Shown here one piece after another: positions 8,630-17,114 of a stretch of DNA of 64,000 nucleotides (its first letter is position 1; every line of letters begins with the position of its first letter). The position numbers and the translations under genes were made by a program. Below the pieces are notes generated by a model. That model had not been told where the DNA came from, did no database searches, and saw nothing but the letters and a program-made list of their open reading frames with translations. The DNA lies in NCBI RefSeq assembly GCF_023073715.1, contig NZ_JADPKA010000026.1:248001-312000 (forward strand), read 5' to 3'. Source of the DNA: Bradyrhizobium sp. 164. GTDB lineage: Bacteria > Pseudomonadota > Alphaproteobacteria > Rhizobiales > Xanthobacteraceae.

Positions 8630-9226
8630 ATGGCACGTATGAAATTTCTCTGTGACGCTGATCGCTGCATCGAGTGCAACGCCTGCGTCACCGCCTGCAA
8701 GAACGAGCACGAGGTGCCCTGGGGCATCAACCGGCGCCGCGTCGTCACTATCAACGACGGCAAGCCGGGCGAGCGGTCGATCTCGATGGCCTGCATGCAC
8801 TGCACGGATGCGCCCTGTGCGGCCGTGTGCCCGGTGAATTGCTTCTACACCACGGCCGATGCTGTGGTGCTGCATTCCAAGGACCTGTGCATCGGTTGCG
8901 GCTACTGCTTCTACGCCTGCCCGTTCGGTGCTCCGCAATATCCGAAGGTCGGGAATTTCGGCTCTCGCGGCAAGATGGATAAGTGCACCTATTGCGCCGG
9001 CGGTCCGGAGGCCGACGGCAGCAAAGAGGAATACGAGAAATACGGCGCGAACCGGTTGGCCGAGGGCAAGCTGCCGCTGTGTGCCGAAATGTGTTCGACC
9101 AAGTCGCTGCTTGCGGGTGACGGCGAGATCATTGCCCAGATTTACAAGGAGCGCGTGATGAAGCGCGGTTACGGCTCGGGTGCCTGGGGGTGGAAGACGG
9201 CCTATCGCGAGACGATCGAATCCTGA
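8630..9226 (+). CDS. fdhB: Formate dehydrogenase, iron-sulfur (beta) subunit
   Basis: A 198-residue ferredoxin-type protein with four cysteine clusters: an N-terminal one starting at C13 (CIECNACVTAC), then CMHCTDAPCAAVCP, CIGCGYCFYACP, and a last set split between CTYC and CAEMC. This matches the four-cluster electron-transfer subunit of respiratory formate dehydrogenases, relaying electrons from FdhA to the cytochrome b subunit. No Tat signal is seen, so it probably travels with FdhA. Spacing to both neighbours is short. Confidence 0.96.
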   Translation: MARMKFLCDADRCIECNACVTACKNEHEVPWGINRRRVVTINDGKPGERSISMACMHCTDAPCAAVCPVNCFYTTADAVVLHSKDLCIGCGYCFYACPFGAPQYPKVGNFGSRGKMDKCTYCAGGPEADGSKEEYEKYGANRLAEGKLPLCAEMCSTKSLLAGDGEIIAQIYKERVMKRGYGSGAWGWKTAYRETIES

Positions 9227-9257
9227 CGAAGGTCGCGCGAGCATTGAGGAGGAGCTC

Positions 9258-10265
9258 ATGGTGTCGTTTGCAAAATTCGTTCGGGCGGCTGTCTGGGCTT
9301 GTGCTTTACTCCTTCTCATCGTGGCAGCTCCGGCACCGGTAGGCGCTCAGCAGGTCAATCCGACCGCAAGCGCGGTCAAGGAGCGGCAGCTCTTGCAGGA
9401 GCTGAACCGGATCCAGGGTCGCGTCAGCATTCCTGATCAAAGGTCCGGCGTTCTCGAGCAGCCACAGGGGCGGGAATGGCGCGAGTTCCACAATGTCACG
9501 CTGCGCTGGATCGGCGGAGTCGCGATCATCGGCATGCTGGCGGTGCTCGTGATCTTCTATCTCACGCGCGGCATGGTGCGCCTCGAAAGCGGACGATCCG
9601 GCCGCACCATCGTGCGCTTCAACACGTATGAGCGTTTCGTGCATTGGATGACCGCCACCTGCTTCATCATTTTGGCGATCTCCGGACTGAACATCACCTT
9701 CGGGCGACCGCTGCTATTGCCGCTGATCGGCTTCGAGGCCTTCTCCGAATGGTCCCTTTGGGCAAAGTACGCCCACAACTATCTGAGCTTCCCGTTCACC
9801 ATTGGGGTCGTTCTGATTCTTCTGATGTGGATCGGTGGCAATATTCCGAACAAGGTGGACGTCGAGTGGATGAAGCGAGGCGGCGGCATCGTCGGGCACG
9901 ATCATCCGCCGGCCTACCGCTTCAACGCCGGCCAGAAGGCGATCTACTGGATCGTCGTGATCGGCGGCGGTTTTGTCGCCGCGAGCGGCTATGTCCTCAT
10001 GTTCCCGTTCTACACGACGGGGATCGAAGGCATGCAGCTGGCCCAGATCGTCCACTCCATCGTCGCTGTGCTGTTCGTCGCGGCGATGATCGCGCACATC
10101 TATATTGGTACGATCGGAATGGAAGGTGCGTTCGAGGCCATGGGCTCGGGCGAAGTCGACGTCAATTGGGCCCGCGAGCACCATAGCCTCTGGCTCGACG
10201 AGCAGATGGCGCGAACGGGTCCGAACGACGGACAGCCTCAACCTGCGACCGCGGCGGCCGAGTAA
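9258..10265 (+). CDS. fdhC: Formate dehydrogenase, cytochrome b556 (gamma) subunit
   Basis: A 335-residue membrane protein with an N-terminal signal-like segment (residues about 5-30 ending VGAQ), a periplasmic loop with QGREWREFHN, and about four further membrane helices. Histidines in YERFVHWMTA, YAHNYL and IVHSIVAV plus IAHIYIG fit the two heme b sites of the family. It anchors the complex and reduces quinone. ATG 9258 follows a GAGGAGG ribosome-binding site. The tail is Pro/Ala rich. It ends the operon; a convergent small gene follows 29 bases later. Confidence 0.95.
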   Translation: MVSFAKFVRAAVWACALLLLIVAAPAPVGAQQVNPTASAVKERQLLQELNRIQGRVSIPDQRSGVLEQPQGREWREFHNVTLRWIGGVAIIGMLAVLVIFYLTRGMVRLESGRSGRTIVRFNTYERFVHWMTATCFIILAISGLNITFGRPLLLPLIGFEAFSEWSLWAKYAHNYLSFPFTIGVVLILLMWIGGNIPNKVDVEWMKRGGGIVGHDHPPAYRFNAGQKAIYWIVVIGGGFVAASGYVLMFPFYTTGIEGMQLAQIVHSIVAVLFVAAMIAHIYIGTIGMEGAFEAMGSGEVDVNWAREHHSLWLDEQMARTGPNDGQPQPATAAAE

Positions 10266-10294
10266 GACGAACAGCCTGAAAGTGGCCGGGCGTT

Positions 10295-10498
10295 CTACTG
10301 AACCGGCTCTCTCGCAAACAGGACAGAGCGGTCCTGCATCTGCAACTCCGGCAGCTTGCTCGCCTGACCGGTCTGCAGTTCCTTGATGGATGGCATGCTG
10401 CTCTGGCCGGCATGGAACAGGACGTGCGATTTGAGCACGCTGCTGGCGGCACCGGCGAGAAGCAAGGCTGCGATGAGCGAGGGCATGAGGCGTTTCAT
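10295..10498 (-). CDS. Small exported protein, function unknown
   Basis: A 67-residue protein beginning MKRLMPSLIAALLLAGAASS, a clear signal peptide or N-terminal anchor, followed by a short mature part (SHVLFHAGQSSMPSIKELQ). I chose the ATG at 10498 because GGAG lies six bases before it; the ATG at 10504 has no room for one. It converges on the formate dehydrogenase operon. A TGTGA-N6-TCACA palindrome lies about 60 bases upstream. Confidence 0.7.
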   Translation of the reverse strand: MKRLMPSLIAALLLAGAASSVLKSHVLFHAGQSSMPSIKELQTGQASKLPELQMQDRSVLFAREPVQ

Positions 10499-10558
10499 GC
10501 GCATCTCCGTCTGCCATTCCACCCGGCACGACCGATAAACGTAAATTGCCTGGCGGGA

Positions 10559-10574
10559 TGTGAGCCACGTCACA
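10559..10574. promoter_or_regulatory. CRP-like palindrome
   Basis: TGTGA-gccacg-TCACA is a perfect match to the general CRP-family half-site arrangement, 60-75 bases upstream of the leftward small exported protein. It is not the FNR/FixK pattern. Binding by a CRP-type regulator is inferred from pattern alone. Confidence 0.45.
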
Positions 10575-11615
10575 GCCGGCCTTCAAATTACATCGGCCCC
10601 AGCGAGGCGGGAGTATGAAGCGAAGCAACTAAGCCGTTTCGCGCGAGCACGCCCTGCAAGCTCTATGGAATCCCTGATGTGCGCTATCGAGTGACGGGCC
10701 ATTGTCGTTCTAGTGTGCGTGACGAGTGCACTGATAATCGAAAATGCGATTTCCGCTTCCAATTCGTGCCTATATGGGTTCCAGAAGAGCCAAGCTGCGG
10801 AAGCCTCGTCAAAGCAGATTTCTCAATCGGTCCAATCGCATAAAGAGACTGATCAGAGTAAAAATATATCAACAGAATGAATGGCTTAGATCGGAAATTT
10901 TCCACGGCGCCCATGATGGATTGGAGCGAGAGTTCAAGTCTTTCAATTGGTTGGAAGGCGTCGTATGCACGGCGTGTGCACCGAGAGATCAAGAAAAATC
11001 TACTGGCAGCAAGCGTGGACTTCGCTCTCCGAAGAATTTGGCTTCCAATGGCCCGAAAGTGCCGCGACTTATCAAGGGCAGTCCCTGCCAGCATTCCGTT
11101 GTTTACGAAGAAGCGCGAAGAATGACCGAAAGGCCAGCTCGAATTTCAAGCTGGCCGTCGCACACTTGCTCATCAACCGCCGACACGCGTCACGAAAAAG
11201 TAACATGCAGAAGCGGAAATCTAAGGCGCTCGTTCTACCTTATTCCCAGCATGACGTGGCTCGGACACGCGTGATCGCCGCTCTTTTTAGCGGCGCAGGC
11301 ATTGCGACAGGCGCAAAAACGTGGCGGGCAGGCGCGGTCGATCCATCCTATTGCGACAAATGTGCCCACCGGGCGTTTCACTCATCGAAATAGGCGCGCT
11401 CGGGCGAAGCGGCAGAGAATGCCAAAATCCGCAATAACTGGCTCATCCATCGCATGTTTAGCTCCAAATGCCGGAGTTTTCGGCAAGATATACCATGACA
11501 CCCAATGCTACCAAGGAGGGAATTCGAGGGAGCCTGACGACAGTGCGTTGCCTGGTGCGAAGAGGCCGACCAAGCGCGCCAGCCATTAGAAATCGAAAAC
11601 CTGAGCCGGCATCAC
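10575..11615. other. Stretch with no supported gene
   Basis: About one kilobase of lower-GC sequence. Open frames exist on both strands but their codon use is unlike the neighbours, none has a recognisable domain, and ribosome-binding sites are absent. It looks like decayed or transferred DNA between the formate dehydrogenase locus and the accessory region. Confidence 0.5.
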
Positions 11616-11993
11616 GTGTCCCTCTGCCGTTCTTTCATGTGGGACCCGAATATGGCGGGAGATTCTCGGAGCGCCTTCAAGGTACCTTTGAGCGTTCAAG
11701 AGGAGGAGTTTGCCGCGGCGTGTCGAGACTTCGTTCTGGAGAGAAAACCCGATCTGCCGGCATCCATCGTCATTAGGGACAACCAGCTCACGATCGCGGA
11801 CGATCCGCATGTTCGAGACGCATTCGTAGAACTCGGTCTTGCCAGATTGATACGAGTTCTACATCTCGCAATCGAGGGCAGGGCGATTGCGCTCAAAAGA
11901 GTGCCAAGGCTTCTGTTCGATCTGTCGAGTTTCAGAAGAAAGGTGCTCTGCGCGTTAGATAGAGACGGTCGAGGTCGGCCCCTCGGGAAATAG
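11616..11993 (+). CDS. Hypothetical protein
   Basis: An open frame of 125 codons with protein-like composition from about residue 18 on (SVQEEEFAAACRDFVLERKP, then IRDNQLTIADDPHVRDAF). Possible starts are GTG 11616, ATG 11637 and ATG 11652. No domain is recognised and no signal or membrane segment is seen. Its codon use is less GC-biased than the core genes, so it may be imported or decayed. Confidence 0.4.
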   Translation: MSLCRSFMWDPNMAGDSRSAFKVPLSVQEEEFAAACRDFVLERKPDLPASIVIRDNQLTIADDPHVRDAFVELGLARLIRVLHLAIEGRAIALKRVPRLLFDLSSFRRKVLCALDRDGRGRPLGK

Positions 11994-12599
11994 GCGCGAT
12001 TTCTCCAGCGCACCGTTTCAAGTGATAGATGGATGTGCGGTAAGGGCCTGGTATCGGGCCTGCTAAGTCACGCACGCATTCCTTGCGGTGCTGTCGAAAT
12101 CTAACGACGCGGCAAATGCCGGAAAAGGCGCTCAAAGCCATCAACTTTAGCAGAAAATGCTTTTTGATGTGTACGATAGTTCTGCTGCTGGACGTCGTTC
12201 GTTGGGTTGCTTCGATCGAATTTCGCATTTGGCGTTTGCGAGAGATTTCCTATCGCTCGTTTCCTCCCTCTACTCGGCCCGGCGGCGATCGCCGGGCCCT
12301 TTTCCCAGGTCTCCGCTACGTCTGATGCTTCTCGGAACGCGGCTGATCAGCGTCGTATGACCTTCTTCAAGATTTCGGTAAGCGTTCGACATTCATCTCG
12401 GGTCTCTCGCGCGACCGCGCGAGAGGCTGGACGGCTGCGTGTTTAGGTTTCGCACTACGGCCGTTCTGCTCTCCGTGGTCTACCTTGCGAACGGCTGTTT
12501 CAACGACAGGGCTGGCGGCCGCTTCGGAGCTCTCGTGCCCGCGCTGTTTTCGGTCGGGTCTCTTGTCGGTATGGCCGTGTGGGACAGCCGTCCGGCTGC
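11994..12599. other. Intergenic stretch with a terminator, no supported gene
   Basis: No convincing protein is seen. The notable content is a strong rightward terminator at 12276-12304, which implies a transcript ending there: either a small RNA or the tail of a decayed gene. The sequence before it is not clearly coding. Confidence 0.45.
12276..12304 (+). terminator. Rho-independent terminator
   Basis: GGCCCGGCG and CGCCGGGCC form a perfect 9-bp stem with a 5-base loop, followed by CCTTTT. It is orphaned: no recognised rightward gene ends directly before it. Confidence 0.7.
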
Positions 12600-13066
12600 T
12601 GGCAAGGCTCGTGGTGCATCCGCAGCTCAATCCCTGGGCCGGCGATTTCTTTCCCGCCTCCTATTCCCCGCTCATCAAGCGCCTGAGGAAGTATGGCACC
12701 GCGAACCGCATCGTCGCCTCGATCCTCGGGCCGATGCTCGACGTGCCCGCCGGCCTCCGGCACCTCCTGATCCGGCTGGTGCTGCTCAACGGCACCGCCT
12801 TCCAGGCGACGCTCGCGGACGACCGCGCCTTCGAAGCCTTCGTGCGGCAGAGCGTGTTCGGCGTTTGGCATCCGGTCGGAACGTGCCGCATGGGCGATCC
12901 CGCCGACCGCACGGCGGTGGTCAATCCTGAGGGGCGAGTGATTGGCAGCGCGAACATGTACGTGGCGGATGCGTCCATTATGCCGCGCCTGCCCGCGGCC
13001 AATACCAATATTCCCACGATCATGATTGCGGAGAAAATCGGCGATTTCTTGCGAAAGTCGACCTGA
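12600..13066 (+). pseudogene. C-terminal remnant of a GMC-family oxidoreductase
   Basis: From about 12600 the frame reads as the C-terminal domain of a GMC (glucose-methanol-choline) oxidoreductase, with the diagnostic HPVGTCRMG motif and the closing VADASIMPRLPAANTNIPTIM segment holding the second active-site region. The FAD-binding N-terminal two thirds are missing; the upstream part of the open frame is unrelated sequence. It cannot be a working enzyme. It is unrelated in position to the intact GMC gene at 52.8 kb. Confidence 0.8.
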
Positions 13067-13229
13067 GAAAATCGCGACGAGCGCGGGAGAACCAGAAGCA
13101 AGCGCTACCCCACTCGACCAATGCTGGAGGGAGACCGGGGACAAATGGAACGTCTAACTGGCGAGATCGTCCTGGTCTGCCGCTGCCTGACTCAGCACCG
13201 CAAGGGGAATAGATACGGACCTGATGTTG

Positions 13230-13425
13230 GCTCCAGAAAGCGCGGCATGGGCCGGCTTGGGTGGGAGCTGGCGCAGCAGATCAGGGAAATCTCGCCTGGC
13301 TTTCCCGTAGTCTACATGACGAGCGCCGGCGCGCCCTGACTGGAAATTGCAGGGCGTCGACGGCAGGGCCTTTGCCCCAGTTGGCTGCCGCGGTGTCGCA
13401 GCTACTCGATACCGGGGCCTCATCG
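13230..13425 (+). pseudogene. Remnant of a response-regulator receiver domain
   Basis: WELAQQIREISPGFPVVYMTSAGA is typical of the second half of stand-alone receiver domains in Bradyrhizobium. The frame then breaks at a TGA, but the continuation is visible in other frames (DWKLQGVDGRAFAP, then QLAAAVSQLLDT), so at least two frameshifts have occurred. The phosphorylation-site half is absent. Confidence 0.6.
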
Positions 13426-13586
13426 GCTTGAACCGCTCCGAGTTTCCGATCCTTCGACCCCTCGGTGGTGGCTGATCGTCGGCTCCAGTGTCTCGTCGGA
13501 TGGCAAAACTTCCTCTTGTAAAACCTCGCCAGCCATCCAAATAGCTTCTAGGCGCCATCCACGGGGATGGTCAATGGATAATTTCG

Positions 13587-14006
13587 ATGTATGACAATGT
13601 TCGCGACCTGCGTCCCAAAGCCCCAGACACCGAGAAAATCACGATCAACCTTGGCTACGTGGACCTCGGCCATGTCGATCTGATGGTGCAGGAAGGGTTC
13701 TATTCGAACCGCACTGATTTCATTCGCACGGCCATCCGCAATCAGCTCGAGCGGCATGCAGATGTTCTCAAGCAGTCGACGGCCAGACACAGCTTGGACC
13801 TCGGGCTACGCAACTTCACCCGCCAGGATCTCGAAGCGGCTCAGCGCGCCGGCGAGATGCTGCACATCAACGTCCTCGGCTTGGCAATCATCGCCCAGGA
13901 CGTCACGCCCGACCTGGCACGCGCCACCATCGCGTCGGTCTCGGTGCTCGGAGCCCTCCATGCCACTCCCGCGGTCAAGGCCGCTCTTGCCGACAGAACG
14001 AGGTAA
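13587..14006 (+). CDS. CopG-like ribbon-helix-helix regulator
   Basis: A 139-residue protein. Residues about 15-52 (EKITINLGYVDLGHVDLMV, GFYSNRTDFIRTAIRNQLE) form a ribbon-helix-helix DNA-binding motif; the rest is a family-specific tail. It lies five bases before the PHB-depolymerase-type esterase gene, and such pairing is usual in Rhizobiales by my recollection, so it probably regulates that gene. The ribosome-binding site before the ATG is weak. Confidence 0.82.
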   Translation: MYDNVRDLRPKAPDTEKITINLGYVDLGHVDLMVQEGFYSNRTDFIRTAIRNQLERHADVLKQSTARHSLDLGLRNFTRQDLEAAQRAGEMLHINVLGLAIIAQDVTPDLARATIASVSVLGALHATPAVKAALADRTR

Positions 14007-14011
14007 AGCAG

Positions 14012-15190
14012 ATGCTGAATCGAAATACGATCCATGAGGCCACTCGTCTCACGCGTGCGGGCAAGTTGGTCGAGGCCACTGCGCTTCTGCAGCGCATGCT
14101 CCGGGGTGAAACTGCCGCAGAACCGTTTGATCGCGCGGGCCCTCCGGCGCCAGCGCGGCTGGAGCCGCCGACCATCGAGGTGAAGGCCGACGTGGTCGGG
14201 AAGAAGGAAAGGCGCCCAGCCACGCGGGCCGCTTCCGCGCAGCGGCGCGGACGGCCCGCGCCTTTGGACAACATGCAAGAGTTCGCTGGCCTCGGTCTGC
14301 GAGGCCCGATATTGCGCGCTCCTCCGTCCATGTCGGATGTCGCGCCCGACGGGACGCAATTCATTGCCGGCACATTCCGCAACGCGGCCGGAGTTCGAGC
14401 CTACAAGCTGTTCATCCCGAGCCGCTCTCGAGGAGAGCCCCTTCCCCTCGTCGTCATGCTTCACGGCTGCACCCAGTCGGCGGACGATTTCGCGGCCGGC
14501 ACACGCATGAATTTTCTGGCCCGGAATTGTTTCGTGGTCTATCCCGAGCAGCCGAGCGCAGCCAATCAGTCGAAATGCTGGAATTGGTTTCGTACTGGTG
14601 ACCAGGAACGGGATGGCGGCGAGCCTTCGCTTATCGCGGGCATCACCCGCCAGGTCATGCAGGATCATCGGATCGACCCAAAGCGCGTGTACGTAGCGGG
14701 GCTGTCCGCCGGCGGCGCGGCGGCTGCCATCATGGCTGCGACGCACCCCGACCTCTACGCCGCCGTTGGCATCCATTCGGGCTTGGTTTGCGGAGCTGCC
14801 AGTGATCTTCCCTCCGCTCTTGTCGCCATGCGGCAGGGAGCCCGTTCTATCATTTCCCATCGCGGACCGCAGGTGCCGACCATCGTTTTCCATGGCGACC
14901 GAGACACAACGGTGCATCCGAACAACGGCGACCGTATCGCCGAACAATCGGGTAATGCGTCGGATTTCAATGCGAAGGTCATCGGTGGAAAAGTGCCACA
15001 CGGGCACGCGTATACCCGCACCATTCTGACCGACGTGAGCGGGCGCGCGGTCTCCGAACACTGGAATGTTCACGGCGCAGGCCACGCTTGGTCGGGAGGA
15101 AGTCCGGCGGGATCCTACACGGATCCAAGCGGCCCGGATGCAAGCAGGGAGATGCTTCGCTTCTTTCTCGAGCAATCGCTCCCGACTTAG
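14012..15190 (+). CDS. PHB depolymerase family esterase
   Basis: A 392-residue alpha/beta hydrolase of the LpqC/PHB-depolymerase type, hydrolysing polyester or related ester substrates. The oxyanion-hole segment HGCTQSADDFA, the catalytic serine S232 in GLSAGG, the acid in HGDRDTTV and the histidine in HGAGHAWSGG are all present. The N-terminal ~100 residues contain a basic, proline-rich linker and no signal peptide, suggesting a cytoplasmic enzyme or non-standard export. GAGGTAAAG precedes the ATG. It follows the CopG-like gene by five bases and is probably co-transcribed. Confidence 0.88.
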   Translation: MLNRNTIHEATRLTRAGKLVEATALLQRMLRGETAAEPFDRAGPPAPARLEPPTIEVKADVVGKKERRPATRAASAQRRGRPAPLDNMQEFAGLGLRGPILRAPPSMSDVAPDGTQFIAGTFRNAAGVRAYKLFIPSRSRGEPLPLVVMLHGCTQSADDFAAGTRMNFLARNCFVVYPEQPSAANQSKCWNWFRTGDQERDGGEPSLIAGITRQVMQDHRIDPKRVYVAGLSAGGAAAAIMAATHPDLYAAVGIHSGLVCGAASDLPSALVAMRQGARSIISHRGPQVPTIVFHGDRDTTVHPNNGDRIAEQSGNASDFNAKVIGGKVPHGHAYTRTILTDVSGRAVSEHWNVHGAGHAWSGGSPAGSYTDPSGPDASREMLRFFLEQSLPT

Positions 15191-15475
15191 TCGGCATCAG
15201 GTTGATGCCACTAGAGCAAGCAGAGCGATTGCAGAATGAATTGGCGCGGCCCGGATTGAAGTTTGCTGAAGCCGACTGGCCGTGATCTTCACCTCGATTG
15301 AGCGCGTGCGTCCAACGGACGCTCGCGCCGATCGCGCTACGTCTTCCCGGGCACTCAAATCGGTGCTGGCGCGCTCATATTTGATGCCCGGCGCGCGGTG
15401 CGGGGAAATGTGGCAGACGTTCCAAAGTCGGAACATCGCGCATGACGGGAAGTTAGTGGGGTAGGAGCACCCGTG

Positions 15476-15781
15476 ATGGGCCTGAAGCGAACGATCAAAA
15501 ACCTCGGCCCCTATCCGTCGCTCCTTCTATTGGCAGTACCCACGGCGACGGTCGAACCGTTGAAGCTTGTTGCGTTGGCGGTTGCCGGCAAAGGCCATTG
15601 GATCACCGGGACCGCGATGATCGTCGCCTGCTATCTCCTTAGCCTGTGTGTCGTCGAAAGGCTCTTTGTGATCGTCAAGCCGAAGCTTTTGACGCTTCCG
15701 TGGTTCGCCAAGTTGTGGAATGCCGTCACCTCGGTTCGCACGGCTATTTTTGCGCCTTTTCGTAAGCTGCGCGTGGATTAG
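15476..15781 (+). CDS. Small membrane protein, function unknown
   Basis: A 101-residue protein with two hydrophobic segments (PSLLLLAVPTATVEPLKLVALAV and WITGTAMIVACYLLSLCVV region) and a basic C-terminus. GGAG lies eight bases before ATG 15476. It resembles small hypothetical membrane proteins common in Bradyrhizobium. The 280 bases before it hold no other gene. Confidence 0.7.
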   Translation: MGLKRTIKNLGPYPSLLLLAVPTATVEPLKLVALAVAGKGHWITGTAMIVACYLLSLCVVERLFVIVKPKLLTLPWFAKLWNAVTSVRTAIFAPFRKLRVD

Positions 15782-16014
15782 GGCTCCGACGCGCGCGACG
15801 TGCTGTCCCGTATGCGAGGGTCGTCGCCACAACCACACCCATGAGGTGCGCCGCTACGTCGAGTGCCGCGCCGATGGCGACGGGGTGAGGCTTAGCCTCT
15901 CCGTATCATCCTGTGCTCGCGCGGGCAAAAGCGGCAATCGTGCTGCCGCGCGTCCGGAACCTTGCCACCATTCGCGGGTTCATGCAGGCTGCATGCTGCG
16001 GCGAGGAGATATGC

Positions 16015-16359
16015 ATGAAGAAGCTGATGCTGACGTGCGCGGCCGCCGCGCTGATCTCGACGGGCGCGATGGCCCAGTCCACGGTGGTCACAACCACCGG
16101 GACGAGCCACGCCGCGGCCGTGCAGATCGAGCCGGAATACCGCACGAAGATCCGGAGCTACGTGACGGAACACAAGATCCGTCCGGTAGAGAGCCGCGAG
16201 AAGATCGTGGTCGGCTCGCCCGTGCCGCGCGAGCTCGAGCTCGAGTCCGTGCCGGCCGAATGGGGGCCCTCTCTTACGAAGTATCGCTACGTCTACTCCG
16301 GCGAGCGCGTGATGCTGGTGGACCCGTCGACGCGCACCGTGGTCCAAGAGGTGGAGTAG
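16015..16359 (+). CDS. DUF1236 domain-containing exported protein
   Basis: A 114-residue protein with a signal peptide (MKKLMLTCAAAALISTGAMA) and a mature part carrying the DUF1236 pattern (EYRTKIRSYVTEHKIRPVE, VPAEWGPSL, YRYVYSGERVMLVDPSTRTVV). The family is periplasmic and abundant in Bradyrhizobiaceae; function is unknown. GGCGAGGAG precedes ATG 16015. A strong terminator follows at once. Confidence 0.88.
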   Translation: MKKLMLTCAAAALISTGAMAQSTVVTTTGTSHAAAVQIEPEYRTKIRSYVTEHKIRPVESREKIVVGSPVPRELELESVPAEWGPSLTKYRYVYSGERVMLVDPSTRTVVQEVE

Positions 16360-16365
16360 TCCTCG

Positions 16366-16397
16366 AAGGCGGGCCGCTGAAGGAAGCGGCCCGCCTT
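16366..16397 (+). terminator. Rho-independent-type terminator hairpin
   Basis: A perfect 13-bp stem (AAGGCGGGCCGCT with AGCGGCCCGCCTT) and a 6-base loop begin seven bases after the DUF1236 stop. There is no long T-run, as is common in high-GC genomes. Confidence 0.7.
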
Positions 16398-16450
16398 CAG
16401 CCACGTCCGGACCGTCGAAATCGATTCCCTTCATTTGCAAGCGGCTGTCC

Positions 16451-16873
16451 ATGCCGATCATCCGTTATTTCGCGTTCCTGAGCGGGCTGCTGCTGGCGCT
16501 GCTCTTCGCAGCGGACCGGTACCTGCCGGCGCCAGTCGAGCGCGCAGGCGCGGCCGACCCCGACAGGACGACCATCCGGATCAGCTCGGCAAGGAGCCTT
16601 CCGGAGAAGATCGTCTTCGACACGCGCCCGCGCACCGATGTTCCGGAGATGGTGCAGGCCGAGCCGACGGCCGAAGTACCGCACCAGGCAATGCGGGAGG
16701 CCCTGGCCGCCATGCCTGCTGCAGCTCCCCACCAGATCAAGAAAGAACCGCGTGCCCGCACATCTACTGAGGCGCGTCCGCATGCAAAGCGGTTGGCGAA
16801 ATCGTCGAGCCGACCGCCCGAGCCACGGCTGGCCTTCGAACGGTACGACCTCTTTTCCGGCGGGTGGTGGTGA
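16451..16873 (+). CDS. Hypothetical exported or membrane-anchored protein
   Basis: A 140-residue protein with one N-terminal hydrophobic segment (IIRYFAFLSGLLLALLFAA) and then a polar, Pro/Ala/Lys/Arg-rich region ending in an aromatic RYDLFSGGWW. Such proteins are typical lineage-specific secreted or anchored proteins of Bradyrhizobium. No domain is recognised. Confidence 0.65.
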   Translation: MPIIRYFAFLSGLLLALLFAADRYLPAPVERAGAADPDRTTIRISSARSLPEKIVFDTRPRTDVPEMVQAEPTAEVPHQAMREALAAMPAAAPHQIKKEPRARTSTEARPHAKRLAKSSSRPPEPRLAFERYDLFSGGWW

Positions 16874-16903
16874 GCGGGACGATTGATCCCGGGTACAGGA
16901 AAA

Positions 16904-16928
16904 GGCCGCGCCCACCGCGTGCGCGGCC
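16904..16928 (+). terminator. Terminator-like hairpin
   Basis: GGCCGCGC and GCGCGGCC form a perfect 8-bp stem with a 9-base loop, 31 bases after the preceding stop codon. Confidence 0.55.
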
Positions 16929-17114
16929 CTCGTTCCGTTCCAGATGGGCCGGAGTCACCAGTGGGATGATGCCAGCGGTGCCGCACGACCGGATACGAGC
17001 GATAGTAGAAGAGCTTGAAAAGGCAGATCGACTAGGTGCAATGAACGGTGTTGCAAGTTGGGTGGAGAGCTTGGCGTAAAACACCGGCGAAACCGATTTC
17101 AGTGGCTTTAGGCT

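Noticed and set aside
5651..9319. A 1222-codon leftward open frame over the formate dehydrogenase genes
   Set aside because: It mirrors GC-rich codons of the real rightward fdhA and fdhB genes, has no domain, and its composition is Arg/His/Gly rich as expected for antisense frames in high-GC DNA.
10744..11393. Rightward frames of 148-176 codons
   Set aside because: Codon use is unlike the genome, no ribosome-binding site or domain is seen, and overlapping frames are equally open.
13154..13558. A 134-codon leftward frame
   Set aside because: It is antisense to the receiver-domain relic and has no independent support.
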